Source: SFEL01 sp963640685
GTDB lineage: Bacteria; Bacillota; Clostridia; Christensenellales; CAG-138
Reading direction: 5' to 3'
DNA length: 64,000 nt
Assembly: GCA_963640685.1 (NCBI GenBank)
Contig: CAVIAA010000006.1
Coordinates: 10,940 to 74,939 of the forward strand
The notes under the pieces were generated by a model that was given only the letters and a program-made list of their open reading frames with translations, was not told the DNA's origin and searched no databases. The position numbers and the translations under genes were made by a program. Shown one piece after another: positions 17,892 to 26,023 of this stretch. The first letter of the stretch is position 1. Each line of letters starts with the position of its first letter.

Positions 17892-18626
17892 TTATTTATC
17901 GATCAAGGTTTCCGAAAGCACCTTGCCTATTGCATCGTGTATGACGAGGTTTGCCCTGCCGTCATAAGGCGTTTCGCTCTTGTTTATCAAAACGAGCTTG
18001 TCGCCGCGGTAGTAGTCAATAAGCCCTGCGGCGGGATACACGGCAAGCGATGTGCCGCCGACTATAAGCATATCGGAGCGCATTATATGGGTGATCGCCC
18101 CGCGCAGAACGTCGCCGTCCAGCCCCTCCTCATAGAGCACCACATCCGGCTTTATCACGCCGCCGCACTCGCAGCGGGGCACCGTATCCATCCCGAGGAT
18201 ATCCTCCGCAGCAAAGAACCTTCCGCACTTCATGCAGTGGTTCCTGTATATGCTGCCGTGCAGCTCATATACGTTCCTGCTGCCGGCCTTTGTATGCAGA
18301 CCGTCTATATTTTGTGTAACAACGGCCGTGAGCCTGCCCTGCTTTTCCAGCTCTGCAAGGACTCTGTGCGCCGGGTTTGGCTCAATATCGGTTCGCAGCA
18401 GCGCGCTCCTGTAATACTCAAAAAAGCGCTCGGTATGCTCCATAAAAAAGCTGTGGCTGAGCAGCGTTTCCGGCCGCTCGCCAAAGCGGCGTATCGCATC
18501 GTATATGCCGTTTTCGCTGCGAAAATCCGGTATGCCGGATTCCGTGCTCACCCCGGCGCCGCCAAAGAAAACAACGCGACCCGCTGAGCTGAGCATTTCT
18601 CTTAGTTTTACGACAGCATCCTGCAT
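17892..18626 (-). CDS. cobB: NAD-dependent protein deacylase (sirtuin)
   Basis: This 244-residue class III deacylase removes acyl groups from lysine using NAD+. GAGVSTESGIPDFRS is the NAD loop, TQNIDGLH the second NAD contact, ELHGS contains the catalytic His, and the zinc ribbon is HCMKCG...PRCECGG. GGTSLAVYPAAGL is the C-terminal Rossmann motif. ATG 18624-18626 is chosen because GGAGG lies 8 nt upstream; longer readings run into the terminator of bofA. Confidence 0.93.
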   Translation of the reverse strand: MQDAVVKLREMLSSAGRVVFFGGAGVSTESGIPDFRSENGIYDAIRRFGERPETLLSHSFFMEHTERFFEYYRSALLRTDIEPNPAHRVLAELEKQGRLTAVVTQNIDGLHTKAGSRNVYELHGSIYRNHCMKCGRFFAAEDILGMDTVPRCECGGVIKPDVVLYEEGLDGDVLRGAITHIMRSDMLIVGGTSLAVYPAAGLIDYYRGDKLVLINKSETPYDGRANLVIHDAIGKVLSETLIDK

Positions 18627-18643
18627 TTTTTGCACCTCCGAGC

Positions 18644-18680
18644 GCAAAAGGCTGCCCCCCGTTAAACACCGGAGGACAGC
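18644..18680 (-). terminator. Terminator after bofA
   Basis: An 11-bp stem with three G-U pairs (GCTGTCCTCCG / CGGGGGGCAGC) followed by CTTTTG on the minus strand, between bofA and the sirtuin gene. Confidence 0.6.
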
Positions 18681-18684
18681 AAAG

Positions 18685-18960
18685 CTACATCATGAACCAG
18701 AGCGCTATGAGCACAACGCCCGGCACGCCAAGCACACCCACGATAAGCGAGGTCAGGGCGGTTATCGGCAGGGTAAAGCCCACCATACTGCCTACCACGT
18801 TCACAAGCAGCAGCACCACGGCGCCCATAACGGCGTTCACCACCAGCTTGAAGAGTATCTTCAGCGGCCAGGCGAATATTTTGCATATCAGCCACAGCAC
18901 GAGTATACCCAACCCAAACATGACAAGCATTCCCAGCATTTTTAAACTAGCACTCCCCAT
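18685..18960 (-). CDS. bofA: BofA-like pro-sigma-K processing inhibitor family protein
   Basis: This 91-residue membrane protein has three hydrophobic segments and the family C-terminus ITALTSLIVGVLGVPGVVLIALWF. BofA holds the SpoIVFB protease in check during sporulation in B. subtilis. ATG 18958-18960 is chosen because GGAG lies 7 nt upstream inside the preceding gene; the two genes overlap by 14 nt. The DUF2508-BofA pair matches B. subtilis yaaL-bofA and supports a spore-forming ancestry, although many non-sporulating relatives keep the gene. Confidence 0.85.
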   Translation of the reverse strand: MGSASLKMLGMLVMFGLGILVLWLICKIFAWPLKILFKLVVNAVMGAVVLLLVNVVGSMVGFTLPITALTSLIVGVLGVPGVVLIALWFMM

Positions 18961-19165
18961 ATTCCCGCTCCGCAGCGTATCGCTTCAGGAGCAGCATATA
19001 TTTTCTTCTTGCAGCCTCGGCTTCGTAGGCTGCGTAATCCACAAGGTCGGCATCGGACACGCTTTTATAGTACCTTTCGGCCTCCTGCCATTGCTCCATG
19101 GCACGGCGTATATCCGTTTCCCTTTCTATCCCGTTCTTGCCCCCGGCGCGCCGGAACAGACCCAT
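18947..19165 (-). CDS. DUF2508 (YaaL-like) small protein
   Basis: This 72-residue charged helical protein has the DUF2508 pattern: an N-terminal MGLF, then RRAMEQWQEAERYYKSVSDADLVDYAAYEAEAARRKYMLLLK. Function is unknown. ATG 19163-19165 is preceded by GGAGG 8 nt upstream. It overlaps the start of bofA, as its homologue adjoins bofA elsewhere. Confidence 0.82.
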   Translation of the reverse strand: MGLFRRAGGKNGIERETDIRRAMEQWQEAERYYKSVSDADLVDYAAYEAEAARRKYMLLLKRYAAEREYGEC

Positions 19166-19225
19166 CGCGTTCACCTCCGTATAAATACTGTCTTCATACG
19201 GAAGAGTATGCACGGTTTTGCCGGT

Positions 19226-19759
19226 TTATATAAGCCCCGTCCTTTGCATTATCCTCATAATGTAGTACACAAGGAAGGTATACAGGGGTATCATAACGGC
19301 CTGATTTACTATTCTCGCATAAACTATCTGCCAGGGCGAACCGTACAGCCAGACCAAAAGCATGGTGTTGAGCAGCACGCTGCACACCGTTTGCCCGGTA
19401 AACACCGCGGCGAATATCCGCTTGAGCGTTGGCCTCTGTCCATTCATAAAGAACAGGCCTGGTACCACCCCAAACAGCACCCCTATGACCGTGAACCAGG
19501 GCATATACGACCCCTTTGGGAACACCAGCGCCTGGATAAGGTCGGTAAGCCCGCCGACTATCCCTCCGTACAGCGGCCCATACAGCACCGCCGCAGCTAT
19601 AACGGGCAGCACGCCGAGACCTATCTTCAGCGTATAGCTCCCGAGCGGCATCGCGGGGACGCTCAGCAGCCCGCCGAGCACCGTTCCCAGCGCCGTGAGC
19701 ATTGCACAAATTACCACCCTTCGGGTGCTCTTGTCGGTTCTGATGTCGTTGCTTTCCAT
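19226..19759 (-). CDS. folT: Folate-type ECF transporter S component
   Basis: This 177-residue S component of an energy-coupling-factor transporter has six hydrophobic segments. The N-terminus ICAMLTALGTVLGGLLSVPAMPLGSYTLKIGLGVLPVIAAAVLYGPLYGGIVGGLTDLIQALVFPKG is typical of the FolT folate group; it would share the EcfAA'T module encoded elsewhere. Folate specificity is supported by the THF-type riboswitch directly upstream, with the ribosome site of this gene as its target. Confidence 0.88.
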   Translation of the reverse strand: MESNDIRTDKSTRRVVICAMLTALGTVLGGLLSVPAMPLGSYTLKIGLGVLPVIAAAVLYGPLYGGIVGGLTDLIQALVFPKGSYMPWFTVIGVLFGVVPGLFFMNGQRPTLKRIFAAVFTGQTVCSVLLNTMLLVWLYGSPWQIVYARIVNQAVMIPLYTFLVYYIMRIMQRTGLI

Positions 19760-19764
19760 TCAAA

Positions 19765-19948
19765 CACGCCTCCTTTAATTAGTTTTACCACATAGAGGAG
19801 GCGGTTCTCCTTTATGCAGCAGCGGGATGCGGAGGCCGCACCGCAAGCCTTTCGGCTTTTCGTCCCCGAGGCAACTCCCCGTCCTCGGAGCACTCAGCCG
19901 GAGGAAAATAGCTTCCTCCGTGCAACGCGCGGCATCCTACTCTGCGCC
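19765..19948 (-). promoter_or_regulatory. Tetrahydrofolate (THF) riboswitch of folT
   Basis: The leader reads GGCGCAGAGTAGGATGCCGCGCG at its 5' side (19926-19948) and GCGGTGCGGCCTCCGCATCC at its 3' side, matching the paired core of the THF aptamer (AGAGTAG-AUG...GCGUU and CGGUG...GCAUCC). Downstream, CGCCTCCT (19796-19803) is complementary over 8 bp to the folT ribosome site AGGAGGCG (19767-19774) and can instead pair locally with AGGAG at 19807-19811. This suggests translational control: folate bound means the ribosome site is masked. Confidence 0.75.
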
Positions 19949-20103
19949 TTTAACTATTCTATTGTCGTATAAGCCATTACGGGCTATATTATTTTACACC
20001 CGCAGAGCGCCGATGTCCACATTTCTGCTGATTATATCTCCGGTAATTTATTTTGCCGCACTGCATAGTTTATATTTTGTTTATAATTGTCCTTTGAAAG
20101 CTG

Positions 20104-20132
20104 TTTCATTTGGCAGCAGAATTTGGTATAAT
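20104..20132 (+). promoter_or_regulatory. Promoter of the zinc-ribbon/SH3 protein gene
   Basis: Extended -10 TGG-TATAAT at 20127-20132 with a weak TTTCAT -35, 17 bp apart, 85 bp before the ATG. Confidence 0.55.
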
Positions 20133-20217
20133 TACTCTCAAGTAAGTATATAAGGCTGACGGTGCATTGGCACAAAGCCCCGCCCCGAGGCCACAGCCTT
20201 TTAGGAGGATTTTATTT

Positions 20218-22032
20218 ATGATATGTAAGGTATGCGGCACACAAAACGATGACAGCCTCGAATACTGCCAGAAGTGCAATGCACCGCTGCATGATTCGCC
20301 CACGCGCAGCTTCGTTCGCCCGCCGGTATGGTCAAAGCCCGATTTTAACGCAAACACCATATCCGAAAGTGATATACCCGCCGATTTTCTCAGCGGCAGC
20401 GCCGAAGCGACTGCTTCCGCAGCCCCGGCGCAGCAGGAGCAAGCGCGCTACAACGCACCTGCGGCCGGGTCGGTTTGCCCAAAGTGCGGCGCAAGGCTCA
20501 GCGAGGGTCAGCGTTTCTGCAACATATGCGGCACAAGAACGGACAGCGCAGCAGCTGCACCGACCGCAGCGCAGGCAACGTCGGCAGCGGCCTCAGCCTG
20601 GTCCGGCGGATACTCCGCCGCTCAGACGGGGCAGCGCAGCGGCATAAAGTATGCCGACCCGATAGACGACAATATGTTCTCATATGACTATACCAACGCT
20701 GAGGACAGGCGCAGCAGCAAGAGCGCCACAAGGAGCAGCAACGGCAGAACTAAGAGCAGCAAGGCAGCAGGGCAGCGCCAGGCCTCCCGCAGCTCGTCAC
20801 GCTCCTCCGCCTCTTCCTCTCGTGCCTCAGCCCCGCGCAAAAGCACGACTGCCCGCCGCAAAAAGAGCAGCATCAACATTAAGCTGCTCGGCATGATACT
20901 TGGCGGCATAATCATCGTTGGCCTCATCGTGTTCGGCGTAGTCAAGCTGGTAAGCGGCGGCATAGGCTCCGGCAAATCCGCCATAACCGGCGAAGCCAAG
21001 ATCGAAGAGACCACGACTGCTTCCGGCGACAAGGCTTATAACATAACGGTTTACGCAAAGAAGAACAGCACCGTCAAGTTTGAGGGCGGTTCAATAGTAA
21101 AGGAAGAGCCGGTCACCGGCAAGTCCGTCACGTTCGGCATACCCGAGCAGCTTTGGGTGCCCAGCGAGCCTGTGGATCCCGATGAGCTGACTGCGGACGG
21201 CCAGCTTGCCGTTACCCCCAACATAACCGTCATAAACAAAAAGGGCGAGAGCGAACAGGTCACGTTTGCCGAGCCGATACTCATAAGCATACCCACCATT
21301 GAAATGACGGTCACCAGCCCGAATACCGAAGTTTTCTCGGTTACCAGCCCGATAGTTGAGATCGCCGGCATGATACAGGACACCACGGCGAGCGTGTTTG
21401 TAAACGACGAGGCCGTCCCCGTGCTTGAGACCGGTGCCTTCCAGTATACCTACACCATAAACGAGGCGGGCACTACTACGCTCAACGTTGAGGCGCGCAA
21501 GAACGGCTACGTTATCAACCGCAAGACCTTCACCATTGACTACGCGGCGGCAGGCGGCACGACGGGTACAGCTACCGGCACAACAGGCACTGCGAGCAGC
21601 GGGGCTTCAACACCTGCAAACGCCAGCAGTGCAAAGTCCATCTACTACGCCACAACGGACGGCGTAAACGTGCGTGCGAACGCCTCCAGTACCTCTGACG
21701 TCATAGGTCAACTCGGCGGCGGCGACAAGGTATACGTAATCAGCGCGGACAGCAACGATTGGTACACTATCGCCTATAACAACACCACCGGGTATGTATC
21801 CGGCAAGTACATTAAGAAGGTAAGCGATGTCTCATCCTATACCACGACCAACGCCACCGTGAATACCGATGGTCTCAATGCTCGCCTTTCCCCGAGCAAG
21901 GACGGCACCGCGCTCATGCAGCTTCCCAACGGCACTCAGGTCAGCTTTGTAAAGGACATGGGCAGCGGCTGGAGCATGATAGAGTACAACGGCAAGATAC
22001 TCTTTGTATCCGAGCAGTACCTCACAAAATAA
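20218..22032 (+). CDS. Membrane protein with N-terminal zinc ribbons and C-terminal SH3 domains
   Basis: The protein has 604 residues. Two cytoplasmic zinc ribbons lie at the N-terminus (CKVCGTQNDDSLEYCQKC and CPKCGARLSEGQRFCNICG), followed by a low-complexity Ala/Ser/Arg/Lys linker, one membrane segment near residue 225 (IKLLGMILGGIIIVGLIVFGVVKL), an extracellular region, and two bacterial SH3 domains at the C-terminus (DGVNVRANASSTSDVIGQLGGGDKVYVI and DGLNARLSPSKDGTALMQL). SH3 domains of this kind bind the cell wall. ATG 20218 follows AGGAGG at 9 nt. The role is probably envelope-linked; no close function is recognised. Confidence 0.8.
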   Translation: MICKVCGTQNDDSLEYCQKCNAPLHDSPTRSFVRPPVWSKPDFNANTISESDIPADFLSGSAEATASAAPAQQEQARYNAPAAGSVCPKCGARLSEGQRFCNICGTRTDSAAAAPTAAQATSAAASAWSGGYSAAQTGQRSGIKYADPIDDNMFSYDYTNAEDRRSSKSATRSSNGRTKSSKAAGQRQASRSSSRSSASSSRASAPRKSTTARRKKSSINIKLLGMILGGIIIVGLIVFGVVKLVSGGIGSGKSAITGEAKIEETTTASGDKAYNITVYAKKNSTVKFEGGSIVKEEPVTGKSVTFGIPEQLWVPSEPVDPDELTADGQLAVTPNITVINKKGESEQVTFAEPILISIPTIEMTVTSPNTEVFSVTSPIVEIAGMIQDTTASVFVNDEAVPVLETGAFQYTYTINEAGTTTLNVEARKNGYVINRKTFTIDYAAAGGTTGTATGTTGTASSGASTPANASSAKSIYYATTDGVNVRANASSTSDVIGQLGGGDKVYVISADSNDWYTIAYNNTTGYVSGKYIKKVSDVSSYTTTNATVNTDGLNARLSPSKDGTALMQLPNGTQVSFVKDMGSGWSMIEYNGKILFVSEQYLTK

Positions 22033-22047
22033 AACCAACACAACAGC

Positions 22048-22079
22048 ACAGGGGCGGCGAAAGCGCCGCCCCTGTTTTT
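22048..22079 (+). terminator. Terminator after the SH3 protein gene
   Basis: GGGGCGGCG-aaag-CGCCGCCCC stem extended by CA/TG, followed by TTTTT. Confidence 0.88.
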
Positions 22080-22110
22080 ACCCGAAAGCAAAGGAGCGTA
22101 CACTGCAAAG

Positions 22111-22380
22111 ATGAAGCTATGGGGAACGATTCGCAAGGGCAGCAGAATAATGCGGGAGCATACTGTGGAATACGAGGGGATATCCCGCGGCGAAGCGGAC
22201 TGGTTTGAGCTGATAGGTCCGCTCTGCCACGAGCTGGATCTTTCCCGCCCGGTAATGCTGAAAAAGCACATACAGGAATTTAACGAATTTTCCCGCGCCG
22301 TGTTCCGGCCGGATGACTTTATGGAAAGCGTTAATTTTGACAGGTTTGAGGTGGAGGTGTTTTACCCGAAGAAAAAATAA
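22111..22380 (+). CDS. Uncharacterised small basic protein (89 aa)
   Basis: This is an 89-residue hydrophilic protein without membrane segments. It begins MKLWGTIRKGSRIMREHTVEYEG and has two helical charged stretches; no domain is recognised, though similar short proteins with this opening occur in gut Clostridia. The nearest ribosome site, AGGAG, is about 14 nt upstream of the ATG, which is long. It lies between a terminator and the DUF378 gene. Confidence 0.55.
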   Translation: MKLWGTIRKGSRIMREHTVEYEGISRGEADWFELIGPLCHELDLSRPVMLKKHIQEFNEFSRAVFRPDDFMESVNFDRFEVEVFYPKKK

Positions 22381-22466
22381 ATGCCATAATTTGCCCGGTA
22401 TCTCTTTCGCTCCGCTGCGGGCAGAATAAGCCCATCAAGGCAAAGGAGCTTTAAGGAGATATCATT

Positions 22467-22676
22467 ATGGATACACTATCGCTTATTCTCGTAATAATCG
22501 GCGCGCTCAACTGGGGGCTTATTGGGCTGTTTCAGTTTGACCTCGTTGCAAGCCTGTTCGGAGGCATGAGCGCGACATTCGCCCGCATCGTTTATACCCT
22601 CGTCGGCCTTGCGGGAATATGGGGCATATCACTGCTCTTCCGCCGCGGCGGAGCAAGGCACGGCGACGCCTCATAA
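22467..22676 (+). CDS. DUF378 small membrane protein
   Basis: This 69-residue protein with two hydrophobic segments matches DUF378 (YuzA): LSLILVIIGALNWGLIGLFQFDLVASLFGG, then FARIVYTLVGLAGIWGI. Function is unknown. AGGAG precedes the ATG. It ends just before a bidirectional terminator shared with the convergent MATE gene. Confidence 0.82.
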   Translation: MDTLSLILVIIGALNWGLIGLFQFDLVASLFGGMSATFARIVYTLVGLAGIWGISLLFRRGGARHGDAS

Positions 22677-22695
22677 CGCACAACGTGAGCATATT

Positions 22696-22727
22696 AAAAA
22701 GGCACCCGATACGGATGCCTTTTTTTG
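22696..22727. terminator. Bidirectional terminator between DUF378 and MATE genes
   Basis: Stem AAAAAGGCA / TGCCTTTTT with T runs on both strands, between two convergent genes. Confidence 0.82.
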
Positions 22728-22734
22728 TTTAGCA

Positions 22735-24081
22735 TCATACCTTGTCTTTTATGCCGCAGCGGATATAATACCACACGCACAGCAGCAGAGTAAACACAGC
22801 GGCCCATGCCGTAGACATGCCGATTTGAAACAGGCTCGGCTCAGGCTGCATGCTGGCGAACCACGCATAGGGTATCTTCACAAGGAAGATAGACAACAGC
22901 CCCTGCACCATAACGAATGTCGTCCGCTCCACGCCGTTGAAGTAGCCGGTAAAGCAATAGGCGATCGATAGAATAAAGCACTCGATGCTGGTCGCCTTGA
23001 GGAACTCCGCCGAAGCATTCAGCACCGCCGTTTCGCCGCCCTTTATAAAAAGCGCAGAAAGTGCTGCTCCGTGGAAAAAGGATAAATAAGCCAGAATACC
23101 GCCCAGAACAGCTGCAGTTAGCATACCCAGCCACATGGATCTTTTAGCACGCCCAAGCTGCCCCGCGCCGTCATTCTGCGCAACAAAGGCAGAAATGGAC
23201 TGCATATAAGAATTGGGGATCAGCAGTATAAACATGACCAACTTTTCGGCAATGCCGACTCCGGCCGAAGCCACTTCTCCGAGCGCATTTACAAAGCCAA
23301 GCAAAACGAGATAGGAAACCTCGCTGCACATGCTTTGCAGGGCTATAGGCGTTCCTACCCTTAATATGCTGCCGGAGGCCTCCCTGTCAAAGCACAGATG
23401 CTCCTTCTCCGCAGCAAATGGCAGTCCCTTTTTCCGGATCAGCACCAGCGAGAGGACCACGCTTACGGCCTGAGCCGCCACGGTTGCAATTGCCGCCCCC
23501 GCCGCGCCCAGAGGGATGAGCTTCGTCAATGTAATGTCGCCGATTATATTCGTAACGCAGGCGATCATAACAAAATATAGCGGCGATCTCGCATCGCCCA
23601 AGCCGCGGAAAACGGCGCTGATGAGGTTATATGCTACGATAAACAGGCTGCCCGCTCCGCATATGCGGATATAGGCGACCGTTTTTGAGAACGCCTCAGC
23701 CGGTGCATTGGTAACGCGGGCGATCCACGGCGCGGCCAGCACGGTTGCAGCGGTCAAAGCAATGCCGAGGATCCCGAACACCCAAACGCTGCTGCCGATG
23801 GTCTTTGCCGCGCCGTCGTGATCCTTTCGCCCTACATATATACCGAGCAGCACCGTAGAACCCATCGAAAGTCCAGTCACAAGGCCGGTAATTATCTGCA
23901 TGGCCTGCGAGCCGGTAGCTACTGCGGATACATCCGCCGTTGTGCCGAACTTGCCGACCGCCCAAAGGTCTACCGCGCCATACAGTGCCTGCAGCACCAG
24001 CGCCAGCAGCACCGGAATTGAAAACTTTAAAAGAGCCGGCAATATCGGGCCGGTCAAAAAGTCGTTTTTTACTTGCTTCAT
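22735..24081 (-). CDS. MATE family efflux transporter
   Basis: This 448-residue protein has about twelve hydrophobic segments and the MATE opening NDFLTGPILPALLKFSIPVLLALVLQALYGAVDLWAVGKFG. Members export drugs or dyes using Na+ or H+ gradients. The C-half contains ISAFVAQNDGAGQLGRAKRSMW, a normal MATE loop. It lies 10 nt downstream of a marR-type regulator in the same transcript, so it is probably derepressed by a toxic ligand. Confidence 0.93.
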   Translation of the reverse strand: MKQVKNDFLTGPILPALLKFSIPVLLALVLQALYGAVDLWAVGKFGTTADVSAVATGSQAMQIITGLVTGLSMGSTVLLGIYVGRKDHDGAAKTIGSSVWVFGILGIALTAATVLAAPWIARVTNAPAEAFSKTVAYIRICGAGSLFIVAYNLISAVFRGLGDARSPLYFVMIACVTNIIGDITLTKLIPLGAAGAAIATVAAQAVSVVLSLVLIRKKGLPFAAEKEHLCFDREASGSILRVGTPIALQSMCSEVSYLVLLGFVNALGEVASAGVGIAEKLVMFILLIPNSYMQSISAFVAQNDGAGQLGRAKRSMWLGMLTAAVLGGILAYLSFFHGAALSALFIKGGETAVLNASAEFLKATSIECFILSIAYCFTGYFNGVERTTFVMVQGLLSIFLVKIPYAWFASMQPEPSLFQIGMSTAWAAVFTLLLCVWYYIRCGIKDKV

Positions 24082-24091
24082 ACAGGTATTC

Positions 24092-24532
24092 TTACGCTCC
24101 GTTTATTTCCTCAAAATTGATTTCCGAAATAATATCCAGCATTTCACAAAGCTTGCCGATCTCCTCCGGCGTAAAACGGTCGGTAATTCGTTTTATCGCT
24201 TCGTTATCCTGCCGACGGAAGACCTTATACTGCGGGATGGCTTCCTCGTTTACGGAAAGATAGCTCTTGCGCCTGTCGTTCGGATCAGGCGTTTTTGTAA
24301 TAAGCCCCTGCCGCAGCAGCTCATTTAGCTTTGACGTTACGCCGGGCTTTGACACATTGAGCAGCTCCGCCAGCTTTGACGCGGTGCAGGTGCCGTTCAT
24401 TGTGTAGATAAGCTCGATATACAGCAGGCTGTTGTAGGTTATGCTTTCACTCACAAATTGCTTGTTCATCAGCCGCAGGTCGCATAATGCCGCGCTGTAA
24501 TAAAACGTATCAAGCGATTTTCGCAGCTTCAT
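24092..24532 (-). CDS. MarR family transcriptional regulator
   Basis: This 146-residue winged-helix repressor has the recognition core CTASKLAELLNVSKPGVTSKLNELLRQGLITKTPDPNDRRKSYLSV. The N- and C-terminal helices form the dimer. It is first in the marR-MATE operon and probably represses it; an inverted repeat flanks the -10 box of its promoter. Its ligand is unknown. Confidence 0.9.
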   Translation of the reverse strand: MKLRKSLDTFYYSAALCDLRLMNKQFVSESITYNSLLYIELIYTMNGTCTASKLAELLNVSKPGVTSKLNELLRQGLITKTPDPNDRRKSYLSVNEEAIPQYKVFRRQDNEAIKRITDRFTPEEIGKLCEMLDIISEINFEEINGA

Positions 24533-24555
24533 TTTCTTGCATTCTCCTTTTTTAA

Positions 24556-24600
24556 TTAAGCCATTATCATTATTATAGCTTAACTATTTGTAAAAATCAA
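24556..24600 (-). promoter_or_regulatory. marR-MATE promoter with flanking operator arms
   Basis: TTGATT and TATAAT (24572-24577) are separated by 17 bp on the minus strand. TTAAGC (24556-24561) and GCTTAA (24578-24583) form an inverted repeat bracketing the -10 box, a plausible MarR-type operator. Confidence 0.65.
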
Positions 24601-24629
24601 GAGCCGCACGAACTATTCCGATGCGGCTC
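24601..24629 (-). terminator. Hairpin after dsdA
   Basis: GAGCCGCA / TGCGGCTC stem followed on the minus strand by TTGATTTTTA. This T-rich tail is also the -35 region of the marR promoter. Confidence 0.6.
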
Positions 24630-24663
24630 CCGTTTTTGCGTTTTCAGCTTGCCCCGCGCTGCT

Positions 24664-25986
24664 TCAGCAATGCGTTGCGATATACTCTTTTCGTATTTCC
24701 TCCGGCACCAGCCTGCCGCCGGTCGCCCAGGGTATATGTATCGCACTGCTCATCCTGCCCGCAAGGCCGTGGGCTTCAATATAACCCCTGCCCGCAGCGG
24801 AGCAGAGCTTTACCGGCCCCTCAAAGGCGGCGCAGGAGGAGGGCTCTATGAATATCCCCTCGGTATTCAGAAGATCCCGCATATAATCGTATAGCTTATA
24901 GTCCTCGATAGTCATTTCGCCGGAAAGCAGCGTCTTCATTACCCCGCCGACAAAGCCCGACGGACGACCGACGGCAAGCCCGTCCGCATGTGTAAGACCG
25001 GTAAGGCCGACATCCTGAACGCATATGCCGTTATTGAGCCCGCTGGCCATACCGAGCAGCATACAGGGCGCCTGAGTTGGCTCAACGAAGAACACATGGG
25101 CATTATCCCCAAAGAGCAGCCTTAAGCCAAAGGCGATCCCGCCCGGCGCGCCGCCCACGCCGCAGGGTATATATGCTATGAGCGGCCTTTCGGCGCATAT
25201 CTCTATATCCATAGCCTCAAGCTGCTTTTTAAGCCGCTTTGCCGCAACAGCATAGCCCAAGAACAGCGCAACGGAGTTTTCATCGTCTACAAAATAGCTC
25301 ATCGGATCCGCATCCGAAAGGGCGCGCCCTTGCTTTACCGCCTCGGAATAATCCGAGCTGTACTCTATTACATTCACTCCCCTGCTCCGCAGCAGGTCTT
25401 TTTTCCATTGCTTTGCATCGGCAGACATATGCACGATCACGCTATACCCAACCGCGGCGCTCATTATGCCTATCGACATGCCAAGGTTTCCGGTTGAGCC
25501 GACCTGAACGGTGTATTTTGAAAATACACTGCGGGCCTTTTCATCCGCGAGCTTTGCATAGTCGTCATCAAAGCCGCTCAGCAGCCCCTTTTCAAGGGCT
25601 ATCTCCTCGGTGTGTTTAAGTATTTCATATATACCGCCCCTCGCCTTTATCGAGCCCGCGATGTCAAGGTCGCTGTCCCGCTTGAGCAGCATGCGCCCCT
25701 GTATATTCGCGCCCTCGTCATTCAGCTTAAGCCGCATTTTATCGATTTCCGTAAGCGGAGACTCTATTATGCCGCCGTTTTTTGCCGTTTCGGGGAAACA
25801 GCGCATTATAAACGGCGCAAACCGCCGCAGCCTTTCCTCAGCATCGTCTATGTCCGCCATGCCAAGGCTTATGCCGTCAAAGGCGGCCTTGCCGCTTTTG
25901 AGGTTCGGGTTGAACCAAACCGTTTCCTTAGCCGCCGCTATGTCAGCTATTACGGGATCCTTTTTGATAAGCTCGTCAAGTCGCAT
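24664..25986 (-). CDS. dsdA: D-serine ammonia-lyase (D-serine dehydratase)
   Basis: This 440-residue PLP enzyme converts D-serine to pyruvate and ammonia. The PLP lysine lies in AGSIKARGGIYEIL, the phosphate-binding loop is GSTGNLGMSIG, and the conserved CGVGGAPGGIAFGL and EPSSCAAFEGP motifs are present, with the usual family length. It follows the CtpA-like protease by 37 nt. Together with sdaAB nearby, the region handles both serine isomers. Confidence 0.95.
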   Translation of the reverse strand: MRLDELIKKDPVIADIAAAKETVWFNPNLKSGKAAFDGISLGMADIDDAEERLRRFAPFIMRCFPETAKNGGIIESPLTEIDKMRLKLNDEGANIQGRMLLKRDSDLDIAGSIKARGGIYEILKHTEEIALEKGLLSGFDDDYAKLADEKARSVFSKYTVQVGSTGNLGMSIGIMSAAVGYSVIVHMSADAKQWKKDLLRSRGVNVIEYSSDYSEAVKQGRALSDADPMSYFVDDENSVALFLGYAVAAKRLKKQLEAMDIEICAERPLIAYIPCGVGGAPGGIAFGLRLLFGDNAHVFFVEPTQAPCMLLGMASGLNNGICVQDVGLTGLTHADGLAVGRPSGFVGGVMKTLLSGEMTIEDYKLYDYMRDLLNTEGIFIEPSSCAAFEGPVKLCSAAGRGYIEAHGLAGRMSSAIHIPWATGGRLVPEEIRKEYIATHC

Positions 25987-26023
25987 ACGCTTTTCCTCCT
26001 TGCAGAATATCTTTTGCAGATCG

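Noticed and set aside
16554..18587. 677-codon open frame antisense to the GlmU-like and sirtuin genes
   Set aside because: It spans two genes and their spacer and has no family pattern; caused by codon bias.
19765..19948. Cobalamin riboswitch ahead of the ECF gene
   Set aside because: The conserved GCCACTG box is absent and the AGAGTAG...GCATCC core fits the THF aptamer better.
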